A stretch of 64,000 bases of DNA from Xestospongia bergquistia (GCA_963965975.1 OZ014419.1:6590150-6654149), one strand, 5' to 3'. Numbered from the stretch's first letter, positions 1 through 13,800 are shown. Numbers and translations are program-made. The notes: generated by a model not told the origin, from the sequence alone.

Positions 1-49
1 CAAATTGTCTGTTTTATCATGCCACACGATAAGCACGAGTCCCTGGGAG

Positions 50-56
50 TATATAA
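50..56 (+). promoter_or_regulatory. Possible TATA box ahead of the repeat block
   Basis: A TATATAA heptamer lies in non-repetitive, less AT-rich sequence just before the repeat-rich block begins near 190. It could start a transcript through the repeats. An AATAAA signal occurs near 1420 but no coding capacity supports it. In AT-rich DNA such a heptamer is weak evidence. Confidence 0.2.
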
Positions 57-409
57 GCTGAGACCAGGAAGAGCCAAATCACCTCTGTCTTGTTTTTGCT
101 TGGAAAGGAATGGGCCCCTCTCTTTCTGGAAAGACTGGCTCTCTGGAACCTTTTCTGACCGGCTATTGCTGTAAAAGAGTCTTCTAGAATCTTTGGAGAA
201 AATGAACTGTCACAGCTGTCATCTGTACATATTGATGGTGGATGAACTGTTGATGGGAGATGAGAATGCAGCGGAGGAACAAACTGCTGGAGACTGGAGG
301 AGCGACCTGCTGCTGATGGGAAATGGAGTCATGCAAGGCTACTCAGCCTACTCTGCAAGTATGACTGTCCTAAATGAGAATAATACCATGCTACGAGGTT
401 GAACTATGC

Positions 410-1900
410 ATGGAAAATGAAGCTCATGGCTACTAAGTATGTCTTGTCTGTATCGTACAGCTATTGATGAGCTACTGCAATTGATGGAGATGAGATTCCT
501 TAAATAATACTATGCTATGAGGTTGCACTATAGAGAATGAAGCTCATGGCTACTCTGCAAGTATCATGCAGCTACTGATGAGCTACTGCAATTGAGATTC
601 CTTAAAACGCATAATTGAGATTCCTTAAAACGCATGCACTGCTACTGCAATGCTATGCTGCAAGGTTGCACTGCTATACTGCAATTGATGGAGATGAGAT
701 GAGCTACTGCAATTGAGATTCCTTAAAATGCTGGAGTCTATGCTGCAAGGTTGCACTACTACTGCAATTCCAGGAAACGCTGGAGTCTACCTGATGCTAC
801 TGCTACTGCAATTAATGGAGATGAGATGAGATTCATTAAGTGGATTAGAGGTGTTGTGGATGAAAGGACTACTAGTATGTAGTTCGGGTGGATTAAATCT
901 AGGCTAGTGTGGGTGGAATTAGCAAGTATAGGTTAGTATTGGAAGGTGGATTATAGCTAGTATGTGATTAACATTTAGGCTAGTTGGATTAATTCTAGGA
1001 TAGTATAGGTGGATATTAGGAAGTAAGAGTCTACAATTGCTGTCTACCATGAAGATTGATGTGAGCTTAAGTCTACCATTAAAGAAATTGATTTTTCTCA
1101 AAGTGGTTAGATGTTTTCTCAAAGTGGTGGCTAGATGTTTGGTGAAGATTGATGTGAGGAGTCTATTGTGAAGATTGAAATGTTTGGTGAAGATTGATGT
1201 GAGGAGTCTATCGTGAAGATTGAAATGTTTGGTGAAGATTGATGTGAGGAGTCATGAAGATTGAAAAAAATTGATTTTTCTACAATTAACGAATCTACCA
1301 GTATCTGTCATGTTGATGCCTAACCCTTCATCATGTGAGTCTTACCATGAATTTACCATAGTGTGAGTCCAGTATCTGTCATGTTGATGCATAACCCTTT
1401 GTCAGAGTCTTTGACAATAAAGGTTCCCCCTCTGTTGTCTGTTCTCAAATCTAGTGACATTCAATGAGAGCAGTGAAGTGAGGTGTCTCAGACTGTGTTA
1501 CATGGATTGTGCTACTGATGCTCTGCTAACAATGAGATGGGCTATGATGCTGACATAATCTAGTGACATTCAATGAGAGCAGTGATGCTCTGCTGACAAT
1601 GAGATGGGCTATGATGCTGACATATGAGATGGGCTAAACAATGAGATGCTATGATGCTCTGACATGAGAGGGGCTGGTGGGCTGAGCTACTATGTCGGAC
1701 TGTGCTACATGGATTGTGCTGCTGCTGCAACGAGATGGGCTATGATGCTGTGCTGACATGAGATTGGCTGAGCTACTACAATACTACTATGGTCTGGTCT
1801 GGTGACAAAGATAGGCTGGTGGGCTGAATACTCTGCTGATACTGAGATGGAGTGGTGGCCTGAGCTAGCTGGTAGGTTGGTCTGCTCTGAGCTGCCTGTA
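410..1900. repeat. Degenerate minisatellite blocks (first half)
   Basis: The region is made of successive local repeats whose unit drifts from block to block. At 410-860 the recurring words are CTACTGCAATTGATGGAG and TGAGATTCCTTAAAA. At 860-1020 the word is GGCTAGTxTxGGTGGATTA. At 1025-1290 the word is GAAGATTGATGTGAGGAG. At 1440-1860 the words are GAGATGGGCTATGATGCTG and CTCTGCTGACAATG. Copies are imperfect and spacings vary. No long reading frame persists on either strand, and short frames such as 193-402 are read through repeats, so I do not call a protein. The plus strand is poor in C. Confidence 0.75.
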
Positions 1901-1919
1901 GGTTGATTATTGTTTAATA

Positions 1920-3010
1920 GGAGATGGGAGTCTAATACCATGGTGTGAGAGTATATTGTGCAAGTTTGGTATACCAGAGGTGTGCAGTGAGTCTACGATG
2001 AAGATTTGTTTGAGTCTACCATTGATGTCATCGAGTGGGTTTACTATTCTGGAAGTATGTAGTATGTATGCAAGTCTACCAGAGGTGTGTGGTGAGTCTA
2101 CCATGAAGATTAGGAGGAGTGTATTGCGAGTCTACTATTGAAGATTAAGATGCATGGATTTACCATTGTGCAAGTCTAGTCTGCAGCAATGTGCTACCAT
2201 TGTCCAACATTGATGCCATTGCATGTATTTACCACTATGTTGTGCAAGTCTACCATTGATCCCATTGCATGGATATCCCAGCATTGTGCGAGTCTACCTG
2301 AAGTGTGTGTGTGTGTGTGAGTCTGCTGTGCAAGTCCACCATTGTGTGGATTACCATTGTACCTGAAGTGTGCAAGTCTGTGAGTCTACTATGAAGCTTT
2401 GTCCATTGTGCGAGTCTACCATGAAGGAAGGAGGAGTGTATTGTGAGTCCTATGAAGAAGAGTAGATTATGCGAGTCTACCTGAAGTGTGTGTGAGTCTG
2501 CTGTGCAAGCCTACCATTGTGTGGATTTACCATTGTATCTGAAGTAGATTTGAATCTTTGGTACATTTTGCAAGTTCAGCATTGTGCGAGTCTGCCTAAA
2601 GAGTGTGTGTGTGTGTGTGTACGTCTGCTGTGCAAGTCCACCATTGTGTGGATTACCATTGACAACATTGTGTGGATTTGAATCTTCAAGTGTACCATGA
2701 AGTTCAGATTTGTCTACCATTGACAACATTGTGTGGATTGGAATCTTTCACACAATGCTGAACTTGCATTATGTGAGTCTAGTTAGTCTACTATTGGCAA
2801 CACTGTGTGGTTTTGAATTTTGATAAGTTCAGATTTGTCTACCATTTGAAAATTCAGCATTGTGTGAGTCTAGTGACAACATTGTGCAAATTCAGCATTG
2901 TGCGAGTCTAGTTAGACTACCATTGGCAACACAGTGTGGATTTGAATCTTCATTGTACACTTGCAATTTCAGATTTGTCTACCATTGACAACGTTATCAT
3001 GCAAGTCTAC
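1920..3010. repeat. Degenerate minisatellite array, GTCTACCATTG family
   Basis: Dozens of imperfect copies of a unit built from the words GTGCGAGTCTACC, CAAGTCTACCATTG, GACAACATTGTGTGGATT and CAGATTTGTCTACC run head to tail, roughly 20-50 bp apart, with short GT runs between some. It continues the blocks to its left with a changed unit. The motif TAACCCTTTGTCAGA recurs at 1391-1410 and 3167-3185, so the array and its flanks share sequence. No gene is seen. Confidence 0.8.
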
Positions 3011-3017
3011 CATGAGT

Positions 3018-3120
3018 CAAATCTGAACTTGCAAATGTTGTCAATGGTATTTGGACTTGCATGCCACACAATGTTGTTTAATGGTGGACTCATAGACTTG
3101 CACAATGCTGCAGACTAACT
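3018..3120. repeat. Inverted copy at the end of the array
   Basis: Read on the minus strand, this stretch gives the same words that fill 2500-2990 on the plus strand, including TAGTTAGTCT, CATTGTGCAAGTCTA, CCATTGACAACA and CAAGTTCAGATTTG. The array therefore flips orientation near 3015. For example, TACCATTGACAAC at 2981-2993 can pair with GTTGTCAATGGTA near 3038-3050. The RNA or single strand could fold into a hairpin at the array edge. Confidence 0.75.
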
Positions 3121-3384
3121 AGTCATTTTTCTTTGAGGCTACATGTTCTGTTCTGCAACACTCTAACCCTTTGTCAGAAATCTTTGACAAGAGTTTACTG
3201 TTTCATTGTACCATGAACTGTTCTGCACACTCTGACCTTAAGCTTTGTCATAATTCTAGTGTTTGAACATTACATAACATGGAAAAATGTATGCATATAA
3301 ACATTGGCATGTCTTTACTTGCTACACTTACTGAACCCCAAAATAATATGCAGAAGTTCTCTAAACCATCTTTTCATATTCTGT

Positions 3385-6300
3385 TTAGAGGCCCAGGCCT
3401 GCATTTTCAGTAATGGTAGGATTTTTTGGAGTATCTTCATACACAGCTTTAGCTCTTTCTTGATTTTGCTGATGAACAAAGACATTCTCTCCATTAGGGT
3501 CTTTCCATAAAGCAACCATCTGTTATAACAATAAATTAACAAGTAGAATATTAACAATGTTACTTGGTACCTTTGGAACAAATGTAAACAAAAGGAACAA
3601 ACTGACTAAGACAAAGATAAAAACATCATGGGTCACTTTATAACCTGTCAGATGTCGACTTGAAAGTATAGGCAACGTTATATCTGCAGCTATCACTAAC
3701 AAAATAGTAGAGTAAACAATAGCAGCAGTAGCTTTGTATTCATTGAGAACTTTAATTTCAATTTTGCGAATACGAAAGGTAAAGTAAAATGAAGCACAAA
3801 GAAGGATAAACTTTTCAAGAGAAGCCCATGCTACATAAATATAATAAAATGTGCTAGTTCGACATTCCCAGAAATAAAAGACTGTCTCTTTTCCTGTTGT
3901 CTAGAATGAAACCAGATGTATATTAACATCTATAGAGTGTATTTGTAATTAAATAACCTCACTTCATTCACAATTCTTTTATGCTCAATTTTAGATTCCA
4001 CCAAATTTAGTGAATACAAAGCTTCATCCAATCCAAGGAAAATAAATGCAAATACTAAGTCTATAGCAAAAATTATTGCTACTATAATTAACAAGTGACC
4101 ATCACATGGTATCTGTAGTAATTATTAACAAGGTTATATTATATAAGATACACTCTGACCTTTTTATGAGGATGTGGATTAACAAAAATATAATATATTC
4201 TCCATATTTTAACTGTTGTAACTTCTATGCAAAGATCATAACCAACAACAGACTCAAAAAATGTCCGAAACTGATTTATAAAGAATCGTAATTGTAAAAA
4301 AATAACAACTTACTAAACAAATTGATTCCACTACAGTCTCATTTGTGCTTGGTGCTGTACTGAACAACATTGAAATATAAGAAAGTGCACATCCCAGTAT
4401 TAAAAAGTAGTTTAAATTAGGACTAGTCAGACGAATAACCCTAAAACAAAAAAAAACATCATTTCAATTGTATATTTGGTATTCCAGAATGTATACTTTG
4501 AATTCCTGTAGACTATGACAAAGAGAAGACATATTAAAGTCCATGTCAGACCAATAACAGTTAATAAAACAGAAAATACGAAGACACCAATATGGACAGT
4601 AAATATTTCTTCCATTGGTATTCCATCTGATGGTATTCCTACTACATAATAGAGAATACAATTAATATGACAAATTCATTAGATAATTTACAGGGCCACA
4701 AGTTCACTGATGAATTTATAAATGTCAGTTGAAGTGATGTATAATTAAAGTTGGCAACATAGTTATCATGTAAGATGCCATCTTGTAATGAAAATAATTT
4801 AAAAGTCATGATCAATTCAAAATAAATTTTTATACCTTGGTTAATAGTTAGTTGTGTGAAATAAAGAGCCACATCTTGTCGTCCCCTTTCATTAAATGAT
4901 ACCTGTCCCTGTCTTATGACATCATTTAGTTATTATAGTATTTAATTACACTCACAGTGACTCCGTTAAAAGATATCTGATGAAATGAGTCTACACTTAA
5001 AGTACTATTAGTGTTAATTGTCTCATTTAGAGCTAAAGCTAATGTCCAAACTGCATCATAAGCATAACCACCATAAAGAGATAAAGATTGAAAGGTATCC
5101 TATGTTAAAAATAAATAGAGAGCACATAGTTAGATATTACCATATTAGTTCATGGATTTTGATGCCCCAACCATTAAAGTAGTCAGCAGAAGTTTTAAAT
5201 AGTGTGATACAAGTAAATGGGGGAGTTAGTTTTTTTAACCAATTAAATTACTATAGCAATCCGTTTTTCTCAAAACAACTAAAGATGGGTGTGTCAATTT
5301 GATACGCACTCTACATTATATAACAATGGTTCCTATAAATCAAATACATTATTTTATTTTTATCATAAATGTAAATATCATATGGTTTTATCTATGAGGG
5401 AGTGTATTCTTATACCACCAGGTTTATGAAGTTGGGTTTCAAAAATAGTTGTTGTACTGCTAGGACTGCTCAAATAATTAATCATAACAAATATTGATAT
5501 GATGCTAACATTGCCATTAGGATGAATTCCAATAACAAATGAATAATTCAGAACAGTTTCAACTTGCTTAGTAGTGCAATCATTATGAACAATTTGGTCA
5601 GTCCACCACCTGCTCTCAGCAAAATTATTAATAACTATCCATGCATAACCTGGATAATATTTCTCTCTGAGATATGCCTGAAAAAATTACATAACCTGAT
5701 AGTCCCAAATCCTTTTCTTACTTGACAAAGTACAGATTTAGCTGTTGATTGTACTACATCCAAAACAAATATTCTTTTTCTTGATAGCTACAAGAAAGCA
5801 AAACTCTATCAAAAACAGTAACAATTTAATGTTCACTTACAAATATACTACCATTCACTGGATGGTTCCACTCAGAATACACTTCAACTGTAATATTGTG
5901 ACTGTTAAGTGCAGTCTTAACTTCCTAACAATATATGTCAATAAATTTGTTGTAATTTGTAGAACAATTACTTCTTTAGTTGCTGCTATTTGTTGAGTAA
6001 TTAGAAGAATTTGTTTCCAACCAAAATAAGAGATAAATTGAGCAAGTGCATTTGGTAGTTGAGAGTAAGATGGAACAACTCGTATCAATGATGGATACAG
6101 AGTAGAGTTACTGAGGATTGTTGACAAAGATGAGTATGAAATCTATGTTGAGAACAAGACTGTATATTCATTGAACATGCATCAACTTACAACAGGTATA
6201 GATTGTAGTTTTGATGGCAGATTAGTTATTGCTTGTGTAGCATTAGAACAACCACAACCAATAACAGCTACAGTTGTATTAGTAATTTGTTGTGTCAGTA

Positions 6301-6598
6301 CTTCTAATGTATGATCACGATTGCACTATATCATAGTATGGGAATAGTACATCATGAAAATGGTGAGTAAATTTAACTGTACTTGTGAATTGATAGCAGT
6401 GGTGTATTGAAGTATGAAATCATCTAGAAGAATAGAGTCCTGAAAAACATCTTTAAGAGCCAAATCTACTGCTGCTATAACTCCTGAAGTATTAAACTCA
6501 GAGGAAGAAGATGTCAGGAATAGAAATGATAAATTCTGAAAACAGTTAACAGGAACAATTAGTAATAACAAAGCTGCTACTAGCAGTGAAGACATCAT
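3385..6598 (-). CDS. GABA-B-type metabotropic receptor (class C GPCR), copy A
   Basis: Multi-exon gene for a seven-helix receptor with an extracellular Venus-flytrap domain. Exon 1 (start 6598) gives a signal peptide (LLVAALLLLIVPVNC), then NLSFLFLTSSSSEFNTSGV. Later exons give NTTVAVIGCGCSNATQAI, IRVVPSYSQLPNALAQFI, FGWKQILLITQQ and GGYAYDAVWTLALALNETI, a typical GABA-B ligand-domain series. The domain passes directly to helix 1 near 4560 with no cysteine-rich linker, which favours GABA-B over mGlu receptors. SPNLNYFLILGCALSY (helix 2) and FTFVPK at the end of helix 7 are class C hallmarks. The cytoplasmic tail is short (about 44 residues, ending AGLGL) with no obvious dimerising coiled coil. 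Introns are about 45-400 nt. It is the downstream member of a tandem pair. Ligand identity cannot be read from sequence; sponges have many such paralogues. Confidence 0.9.
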
Positions 6599-6881
6599 GA
6601 ATCAGCGAAAAAAAAATGTGGAAAATGTCAGCGAATGTGGACGTGGTCTTGTGAATTACTTCCTGATTGCGTTTTAATTGAACTAAACTGTATTAAGATG
6701 GTATTGTTTGAAAAGTACACTTGACAAAATGTAATGGCTAAAGAACTGAACTACAGGACTATAAATTGTCCAAATAATGAGGAAATTAAAAGACTTTACT
6801 GTATACAATTGACAGTATTTAGATACTTAATACAAATCAAAGTCAGTAGATCTAGTTTGTTATAATCGATTGTTGACTACA
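6599..6881. other. Intergenic spacer between the receptor copies
   Basis: About 280 bp separates the start of copy A from the stop of copy B. It is AT-rich and must hold the copy A promoter and the copy B 3' end. I see no clear TATA box or other recognisable element. Confidence 0.5.
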
Positions 6882-9846
6882 TCAAACAGCACTGATCTGA
6901 TGGTGAGAGGGCTGTGCAATAGCAGCAGGAGAATTTTTTTGAGGATCTCCACTACTACTGCTTTGAGATACTCTGCATTTTTCTGCCTCTTGAGCAGGAT
7001 GTATCTCATCTGGTGGACGATGGACAAAGACATTCTCACCTTTAGGATCTTTCCATAAAGCAACCATCTGTTATAACAAAATAAACATGTAGTTGATAAA
7101 GTATACTGTGTTCTAATATCATTGTTACCTTTGGAACAAATGTAAATGATAGGAACAGAGTTACCAGAAGAAAGACAAACATATCAAAAATAATTGAATA
7201 AGCTGTGAGATGTCGACTTTCAAGAATAGGCAACATTATATCTGCAGCTATCACTAACACAACAGTAGAGTAAACAATAGCAGAAGTAGCTTTGTATTCA
7301 TTGAGAACTTTAATATCAATCTTGCGAATACGAAAGGCAAAGTATAATGAAGCAGAAAGGAGGACAAATTTTTCAAGGGCAGCCCATGCTTGAAATAGCT
7401 CATAGTAAATACTGTCTCGACAATTCCAAAAATAAAAGACTGTCTCTTCTCCAGTTGTCTAATTAAAATATAATTGTAATTATAATTAGACAATAATAAA
7501 ATGCCCAGATATCTGGCAGGAAGTTCAATGTCTAGGTTATGTAGGTTGGGATCACAACCAAGTATATGAACTTCCACCTGAACCTCAAGGCACATTGAAA
7601 TACAAACCCACTTCGTTTATATTCCTAGCTTTAGATTCCACCAAAATTGGAGCATAAAAAGCTTCATCCAATCCTAAGAAAAGAACTGCAAGTGCTAAAT
7701 CTACAGCAAAAATTATTGCTACTACAATTAACAAATGACCATCTTTTGGTATCTATAATTAAAAAGTAATTACAAGACAATGAAGGAACATCAACCTTTT
7801 TATGAGGATGTGGATTAACAAAAATGTAATAAATTCTCCACATTTTAACTGCTGTCACTTCTATACAAAGATCATAACCCACAACAGATATAAGAAGTGT
7901 CCGAGTCTAAATAAGAAATAATTGCAATGGTAAAACATAATAACAACTTACTAGACAAATAGCTTCCACAGCAGTCTTACTTGTGTTTGGTGTTGTACTG
8001 AACAACATTGACATATAGGAAAATGCACATCCGAGTATTAAAAAGTAGTTTAAATTAGGACTAGTTAAATGAATAACTCTAAAACAAAAAAACAATTATG
8101 TATATTTATTACACTAATATATATACTTTGAATTCCTGTAGATTATGACAAAGAGAAGACATATTAAAGTCCATGTCAGACCAATAACAGTTAATAAAAC
8201 AGAAAATACAAAGACACCAACATGGACAGTAAATATTTCCTTTCTTGGTATTCCATCTGATGGTATTCCTACTACATAATAGAGAATACAATTAATATGA
8301 CAAATTCATTAGATAATTTACAGGGCCACAAGTTCACTGATGAATTTATAAATGTCAGTTGAAGTGATGTATAATTAAAGTTGGCAACATAGTTATCATG
8401 TAAGATGTCATCTTGTAATGAAAATAATCTAAAAGTCAATTCAAAAAAAATATCTATACCTTGCTTGATAGTTAGTTGTGTAAAATAAAGAAGTACATCT
8501 TGTCGTTCTCCTTCATTAAATGATACTGGTCCCTATTTTATGACATCATTTAGTTATTAACATATTCAATTACACTCACAGTGACTCCATTAAAAGATAT
8601 CTCATGAAATGAGTCTACACTTAAAGTAGTATCAGTGTTAATTGTCTCATTTAGAGCTAAAGCTAATGTCCAAACTGCATCATAAGCATAACCACCATAA
8701 AGAGATAATGTATCCTATAATATTAATTAATAATCATTATAATAGATATAGTATACTAACATTGGCACTTGAATGAATTCCAATAACAAGTGAGTAATTG
8801 AGAACAGCTTCAAATTGCTCATTAGTACAATTAGTGTAGATATTTTGGTCAACCCACCATCTGCTTTCAGCAAAATTGTCAATAACTATCCATGCATGAC
8901 CTGGATAGTATTTCCTACTCAGAAACGCCTAAAAGAAAGCTACTATTACCAGGCACTCAAATGTCATTGCTTACTTGACAAAGTATACTTTTAGCTGTTG
9001 ATTGTACTACATCTAAAACAAATATTCTTTTTTTAGATAGCTACAAGAAAGCAAAACTCTATCAAAAACAGTAACAATTTAATGTTCACTTACAAATATA
9101 CTATTATTCACTGGATGGTTCCACTCAGAATACACTTCAACTATAATATTATGATTGTTAAGTGCAGTCTTAACTTCCTAACAATATATGTCAATAAATT
9201 TGTTGTAATTTGTAGAACAATTACTTCTTTAGTTGCTGCTATTTGTTGAGTGATTAGAAGAATTTGTTTCCAACCAAAATGAGAGATAAATTGAGCGAGT
9301 GCATTTGGTAGCCGAGAGTAAGATGGAACAACTCGTATCAATGATGGATACAGAGTAGAGTTACTGAGGATTGTTGACAAAGATGAATATGAGATCTATT
9401 ATATAATAGAGAGATATAAAGTAAAAACACTAGTATAGATTTCCTTTATCAACTTACAACAGGTATAAATTGTAGTTCTGATGGCAGATCAGTTATTGCT
9501 TGTGTAGCATTAGAACAACCACAACCAATAACAGCCACTGTTGTATTAGTAATTTGTTCTCTCAGTATTTGTTGTGAATAGTCACGGTTGCACTAAAGAC
9601 AGGATCATGAACTAAAGTTAGTAAATTTAACTGTACCTTTGAATCTATAGCAGTAGCATATTGAAGAGTGTATCCATCAAGAAAAAAAGACTTCTGAATG
9701 ACATCCTTAAGAGCCAAATCTACTGCTGATATAACTCCTGACGTATTAAATTCAGAGGAAGATGATGTCAGAAACAAAAATGATAAATTCTGAGAGCAAT
9801 TAACACAACAAACAGTTAACAATAACATCATCAGCAGTAAAGCCAT
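6882..9846 (-). CDS. GABA-B-type metabotropic receptor (class C GPCR), copy B
   Basis: Tandem paralogue of the gene at 3385-6598 with the same exon order. I chose the ATG at 9846 because it gives a clean signal peptide (MALLLMMLLLTVCCVNC) aligned with copy A; an in-frame ATG at 9894 would add 16 polar residues in front. The first intron is only about 44 nt. The ligand domain and helices match copy A (YPSLIRVVPSYSRLPNAL, GGYAYDAVWTLALALNET, SPNLNYFLILGCAFSYMS). The tail is longer (about 60 residues from MVALWKDPKGENVFVH, ending HHQISAV) and unlike copy A beyond its first 16 residues. Blocks near 8125-8420 and 9060-9380 are almost identical to copy A, introns included. Other parts, such as exon 1 and the tail, have diverged. 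Confidence 0.9.
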
Positions 9847-10826
9847 CTTGATTGTATCTTGAAGAGACTGATCAGTGAACAACAGTTGATTCAATTTAAT
9901 ACGACTCCATGCAGTCTGATCTTTTTCTCCTCCTACTCTTCACCATTACTGTATACCACGATGAAATACTATACTAGTGACCTAGATCTCTGTAATCTAA
10001 TATCCTTAAGTTTTGATTACAGACTAATTTATTACCTGAAATTGAATATATATAGTTGTGTACTATATCCTTACTAGATGAAATGTATGAATCCCAATGT
10101 GATTGCATCATAAACGATGAGAAGCACAATGGGGCATTATTTTTATGGCTAGCATTATAAACAGATTGATCAGATGAACAAGTAATTTGTAAGCAAATTT
10201 TCTATATTTTTTAGCCTGCATGGAAAGTGTTGGATCAAGGAAGGTATGAGATCAAGGGAGTTGGCAACAATGAAAAGAATTTAGTTAGCTCACTAATTTT
10301 GAGTATTGAATTTTAGTGATTTGTTCTGTAGCAGCTTACATCACCATGGAAGACATAATAACTATTAATATTTACAAACCAATTATTAAACAATGAAATC
10401 GATCAATTTTGTAGCTTACAATGTTTTCCTTTACTTTAGTAAGCAAGCAGCCTCCTACCTTAAAATGTCATTTTTAACTTAGATAAACTTACTAATTTTA
10501 ATCTGCTAGTCTATTTTAAAAATTGACACCAGTTAAGTCATTACTGCTGATACACTGTGAAAAATAGCAGCTATCCTATATTCTAATTTTTAAGCCACAA
10601 AGGAACTTAATCCAGCTTTTAACCACAAAATCCAGCTTTCATTAGTAAGTTATCTCTTATGACACACAATATGGTTACTCAAAATTTGTGTCAAATTAAA
10701 ATGAATTAGAATGTATAAGGAACAATACAAGAATTTATAATAACGTAAGATTTTACATATAAAACACTTGTAATGACACAGAAGAGTCTAAATACCTGAA
10801 ATATAGTGTAGCATTAAAAATAAATA
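9847..10826. other. Intergenic region, no gene seen
   Basis: About 980 bp between the receptor pair and the Rubicon-like gene. It is AT-rich with no coding exon recognisable on either strand. It must contain the copy B promoter (right of 9846) and the 3' UTR of the Rubicon-like gene. No repeat longer than a simple AT run was noticed. Confidence 0.5.
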
Positions 10827-13800
10827 TTAATCATCATCTTCATCTGCTAATAATACAACAGTTTTTAGTCTTTTCTGTTGTCTAAATAAGAAACAAAACG
10901 AATTAAAATTGAAGTTAAAACTGTTAGATTAGTCACCACCCTCCCTCTTTAAAGAAAATATATAGCCTCTTCACCTTTCATGAATTCTAAAACATCGTGG
11001 ACATCCTTTGTTGCCATGGTAACAGTCTTTATGGAAACAACAGTGACATTCTATCAAGGATGTAGATAATTATATACTAACTAATGAGAGGAACTTACTT
11101 GAACATTGACTGATTCTAGTTAATTCAAAAGGATAGATAATATCATCTTCATTTTTACAAAATTCACACACAAAACCTTTTCCTTTACATAACTAGAAGA
11201 TATCAAGGACAAATAACAATATATAAATGTAACAAATTGATTGATAAAATGGATGTTAGATGTTAATGAACTTACTATACATGTTTTTATATGTCTCTCT
11301 GTGTCTATTGTTAAACTTTTTAACTGTCGTGATAAAAAGCCTGTCCTTACCTATAAAATGGCAATAAATATGTACACACACATACACACAAACCATATGA
11401 AAATCCTCCAAAGAGTAAACATGTACATCACCATTAGCCAAATGATCAAATAGGGTAAATTGATCCAGTAAGCTGTGAAGAGACAAGATGAAAACAAGGA
11501 AATGACATAGGAAGGAAACACAAACATATGCAGTGTCAGCATTAAACAATAAATGTTATGTACAATCTCTTCAAAACATAAGAGCTTTTAATACCTTTGG
11601 GCTTCTCTGCATGTCACTATATACCGTCTCATGTTAGATAGCTGCTCTCGTAACTCCTGTATGAAACAATAAATACATCACACACTATGTATCTCTCTCT
11701 CTCTCTTTCTATACCTTGACTCTATTCAATTCAGGTACACGAGAATAAAGATTTGGATTAAGTGATTCCACATTGAAGAGTGGTTCCTTTTCAACTTTAG
11801 CAAGTGTGTCGCGAGCAAAATTGGAAACAGGCAATCTGTTAAAATAAACATATAAAAGGGCAGAGTCATATATGTAGACAAACCTTTTAAAAGACCATTT
11901 TGATATAATGTATGCCGGAATAGAACTGAGTGAGTTTTGATGACAACTGACACAAAAATATTTACCAGTGTAATAACAGAACCGATAAAATTTGACTTGA
12001 GCTAAAAAAATTAAAATACAATCAAAATTTATTATGAAAAGGACAGGTAACTTACATATGTCCATCATCATACCACAACCTGCACAACGATTATTTTGAT
12101 TACTAAGGGCATATGGTAGATCTCGTATACTACATTAAAGCAATAGAGTTGTAATAAATACTGTACGAGGCTTACTTTGCTGGTGAATGGATCATGTGGA
12201 TGATTTGTTGTCGAGGTGGAGCCCAGTCCATGCCTCCTCGAATTGGAGTTGAATTCTAAGGAGAGAGAGAGAGAGAGATACAGTATTTTTAATTTAATAC
12301 ATAGATTATAACTCACAGCAGTTACAGAGTACTGTAATTGTTCTTCTCTCTTAATAGAAGTTATAAAATCAGAAGGAAGCTGAATAACCTAGTAACATAT
12401 AATAAACTTAAAATAACCACTCCAATTCATTCAATCCAATAATCAGTAGTATATATTCAATTGTACCTGTGGTATTCTAAACTCCACCTGTGATCCTCCA
12501 CCAAGCACTCTGGCAATATATTGTAATAGTCCATGTGCTGTAGATTCTGCAGTATTGGTTGTACTTGGTGACTGTACAAGACGAAGGAGACTAACTTCAC
12601 GAAGAGAATATAAAGCTGAAGAATCTAAAAAGATAATAACAGATGATTTTGTTATTACATCATTGATAGATGGACTAATATTCATAAGCTTATAATAACA
12701 ATATTTTTCATCAGTTAGTAATCTAGTTCATATCCTAAATTGTATACCTAAATTACCTTGACTTATAGTTCTTGATTCATGAGAGGAGACTTGAGTTTCT
12801 TCTTCCAATTCCTCCATTTCTTGTAAAGGCTGCAGACCATCAGGTGAGTCACATAATGTTGGAGATAAGGGAGGAGTAGTAGAAGAGTCTGCTATCTCTG
12901 GCGAACTAAGACCTGTTGAAGTTACACTACCGATACTCTGTGCCATAAGATACTCTTCGTATGCTTGTTCATCAAGTAATGACTTGTACTATAAAATAAA
13001 GAATGGATGGATGAACAGATACGGTAAATAAATGCATAGTTCTTGAGAAATGGATAGATAAATTTAATAAATAGACAGATACTATGTATATTACCTCTTC
13101 AATGACAGATATAAGGGCATCACAGAGTGCAAAGTGTAAATTCTCTTTAGTAAGTTCATCTTGAATTTGAAAGGTGTCCTTCTCCTCTAGAAATATAGGG
13201 TGACGATGATTTGAGTCTTAGAGAGAGAGAGAGAGAGAGAGAGTGAGCAAATAAAAACTTTTTCAACAGCTGATATAACATTATTATGATATAATATAAT
13301 ATCTTATGAATACAATCCACCCACTATATCTTATGAGTTTATCAAAAGGTCAAACTGATAGTGCAAAACTATAACTAGTAACGCACTAAACACAGGAGTA
13401 CTAATATTACCTTATGAAGTCATATATCTTTTATATCAAGCCTAATAAGGTAAAATTAGTTTCATATTCAAATAATAGTATAATTAATTGGATCTGATAA
13501 ACTAAAATAACTTACTATTGCCAATACATGTACGACAATTGTTACTATATATGTATATGTACAACATGGTAATAAAATAACACACATTATAATCTAACTA
13601 ACCTTTGTTAAACATGGTATTTGAACGTGATCTTCCTGCATTTCTCTTTCTATTCCTACCATTGCTGTAATTATATTCATCAACAGGTGTTACTGTTGGA
13701 CTAAGTGAGACTTCAAATGGTCTGTTGGCATCTAAAGATGTTGTTCGAATAATGCCTCGTCTGGGTGCAACTTTAATAAGTGTATTATCATCTGGGTGAT

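Noticed and set aside
193..402. A 69-codon open frame at the left edge.
   Set aside because: It runs through the start of the repeat block, has no homology I recognise and no splice continuation.
3385..9846. Metabotropic glutamate receptor identity.
   Set aside because: There is no cysteine-rich domain between the ligand domain and the first helix, which fits the GABA-B type.
9847..9894. Alternative upstream start of receptor copy B.
   Set aside because: It would place 16 polar residues before a good signal peptide, and copy A starts at the equivalent of 9846.
11010..11023. Perfect 14-bp RFX X-box palindrome GTTGCCATGGTAAC.
   Set aside because: It lies inside a coding exon of the Rubicon-like gene and is explained by the conserved zinc-finger codons for CYHGNK. 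There is no promoter nearby.
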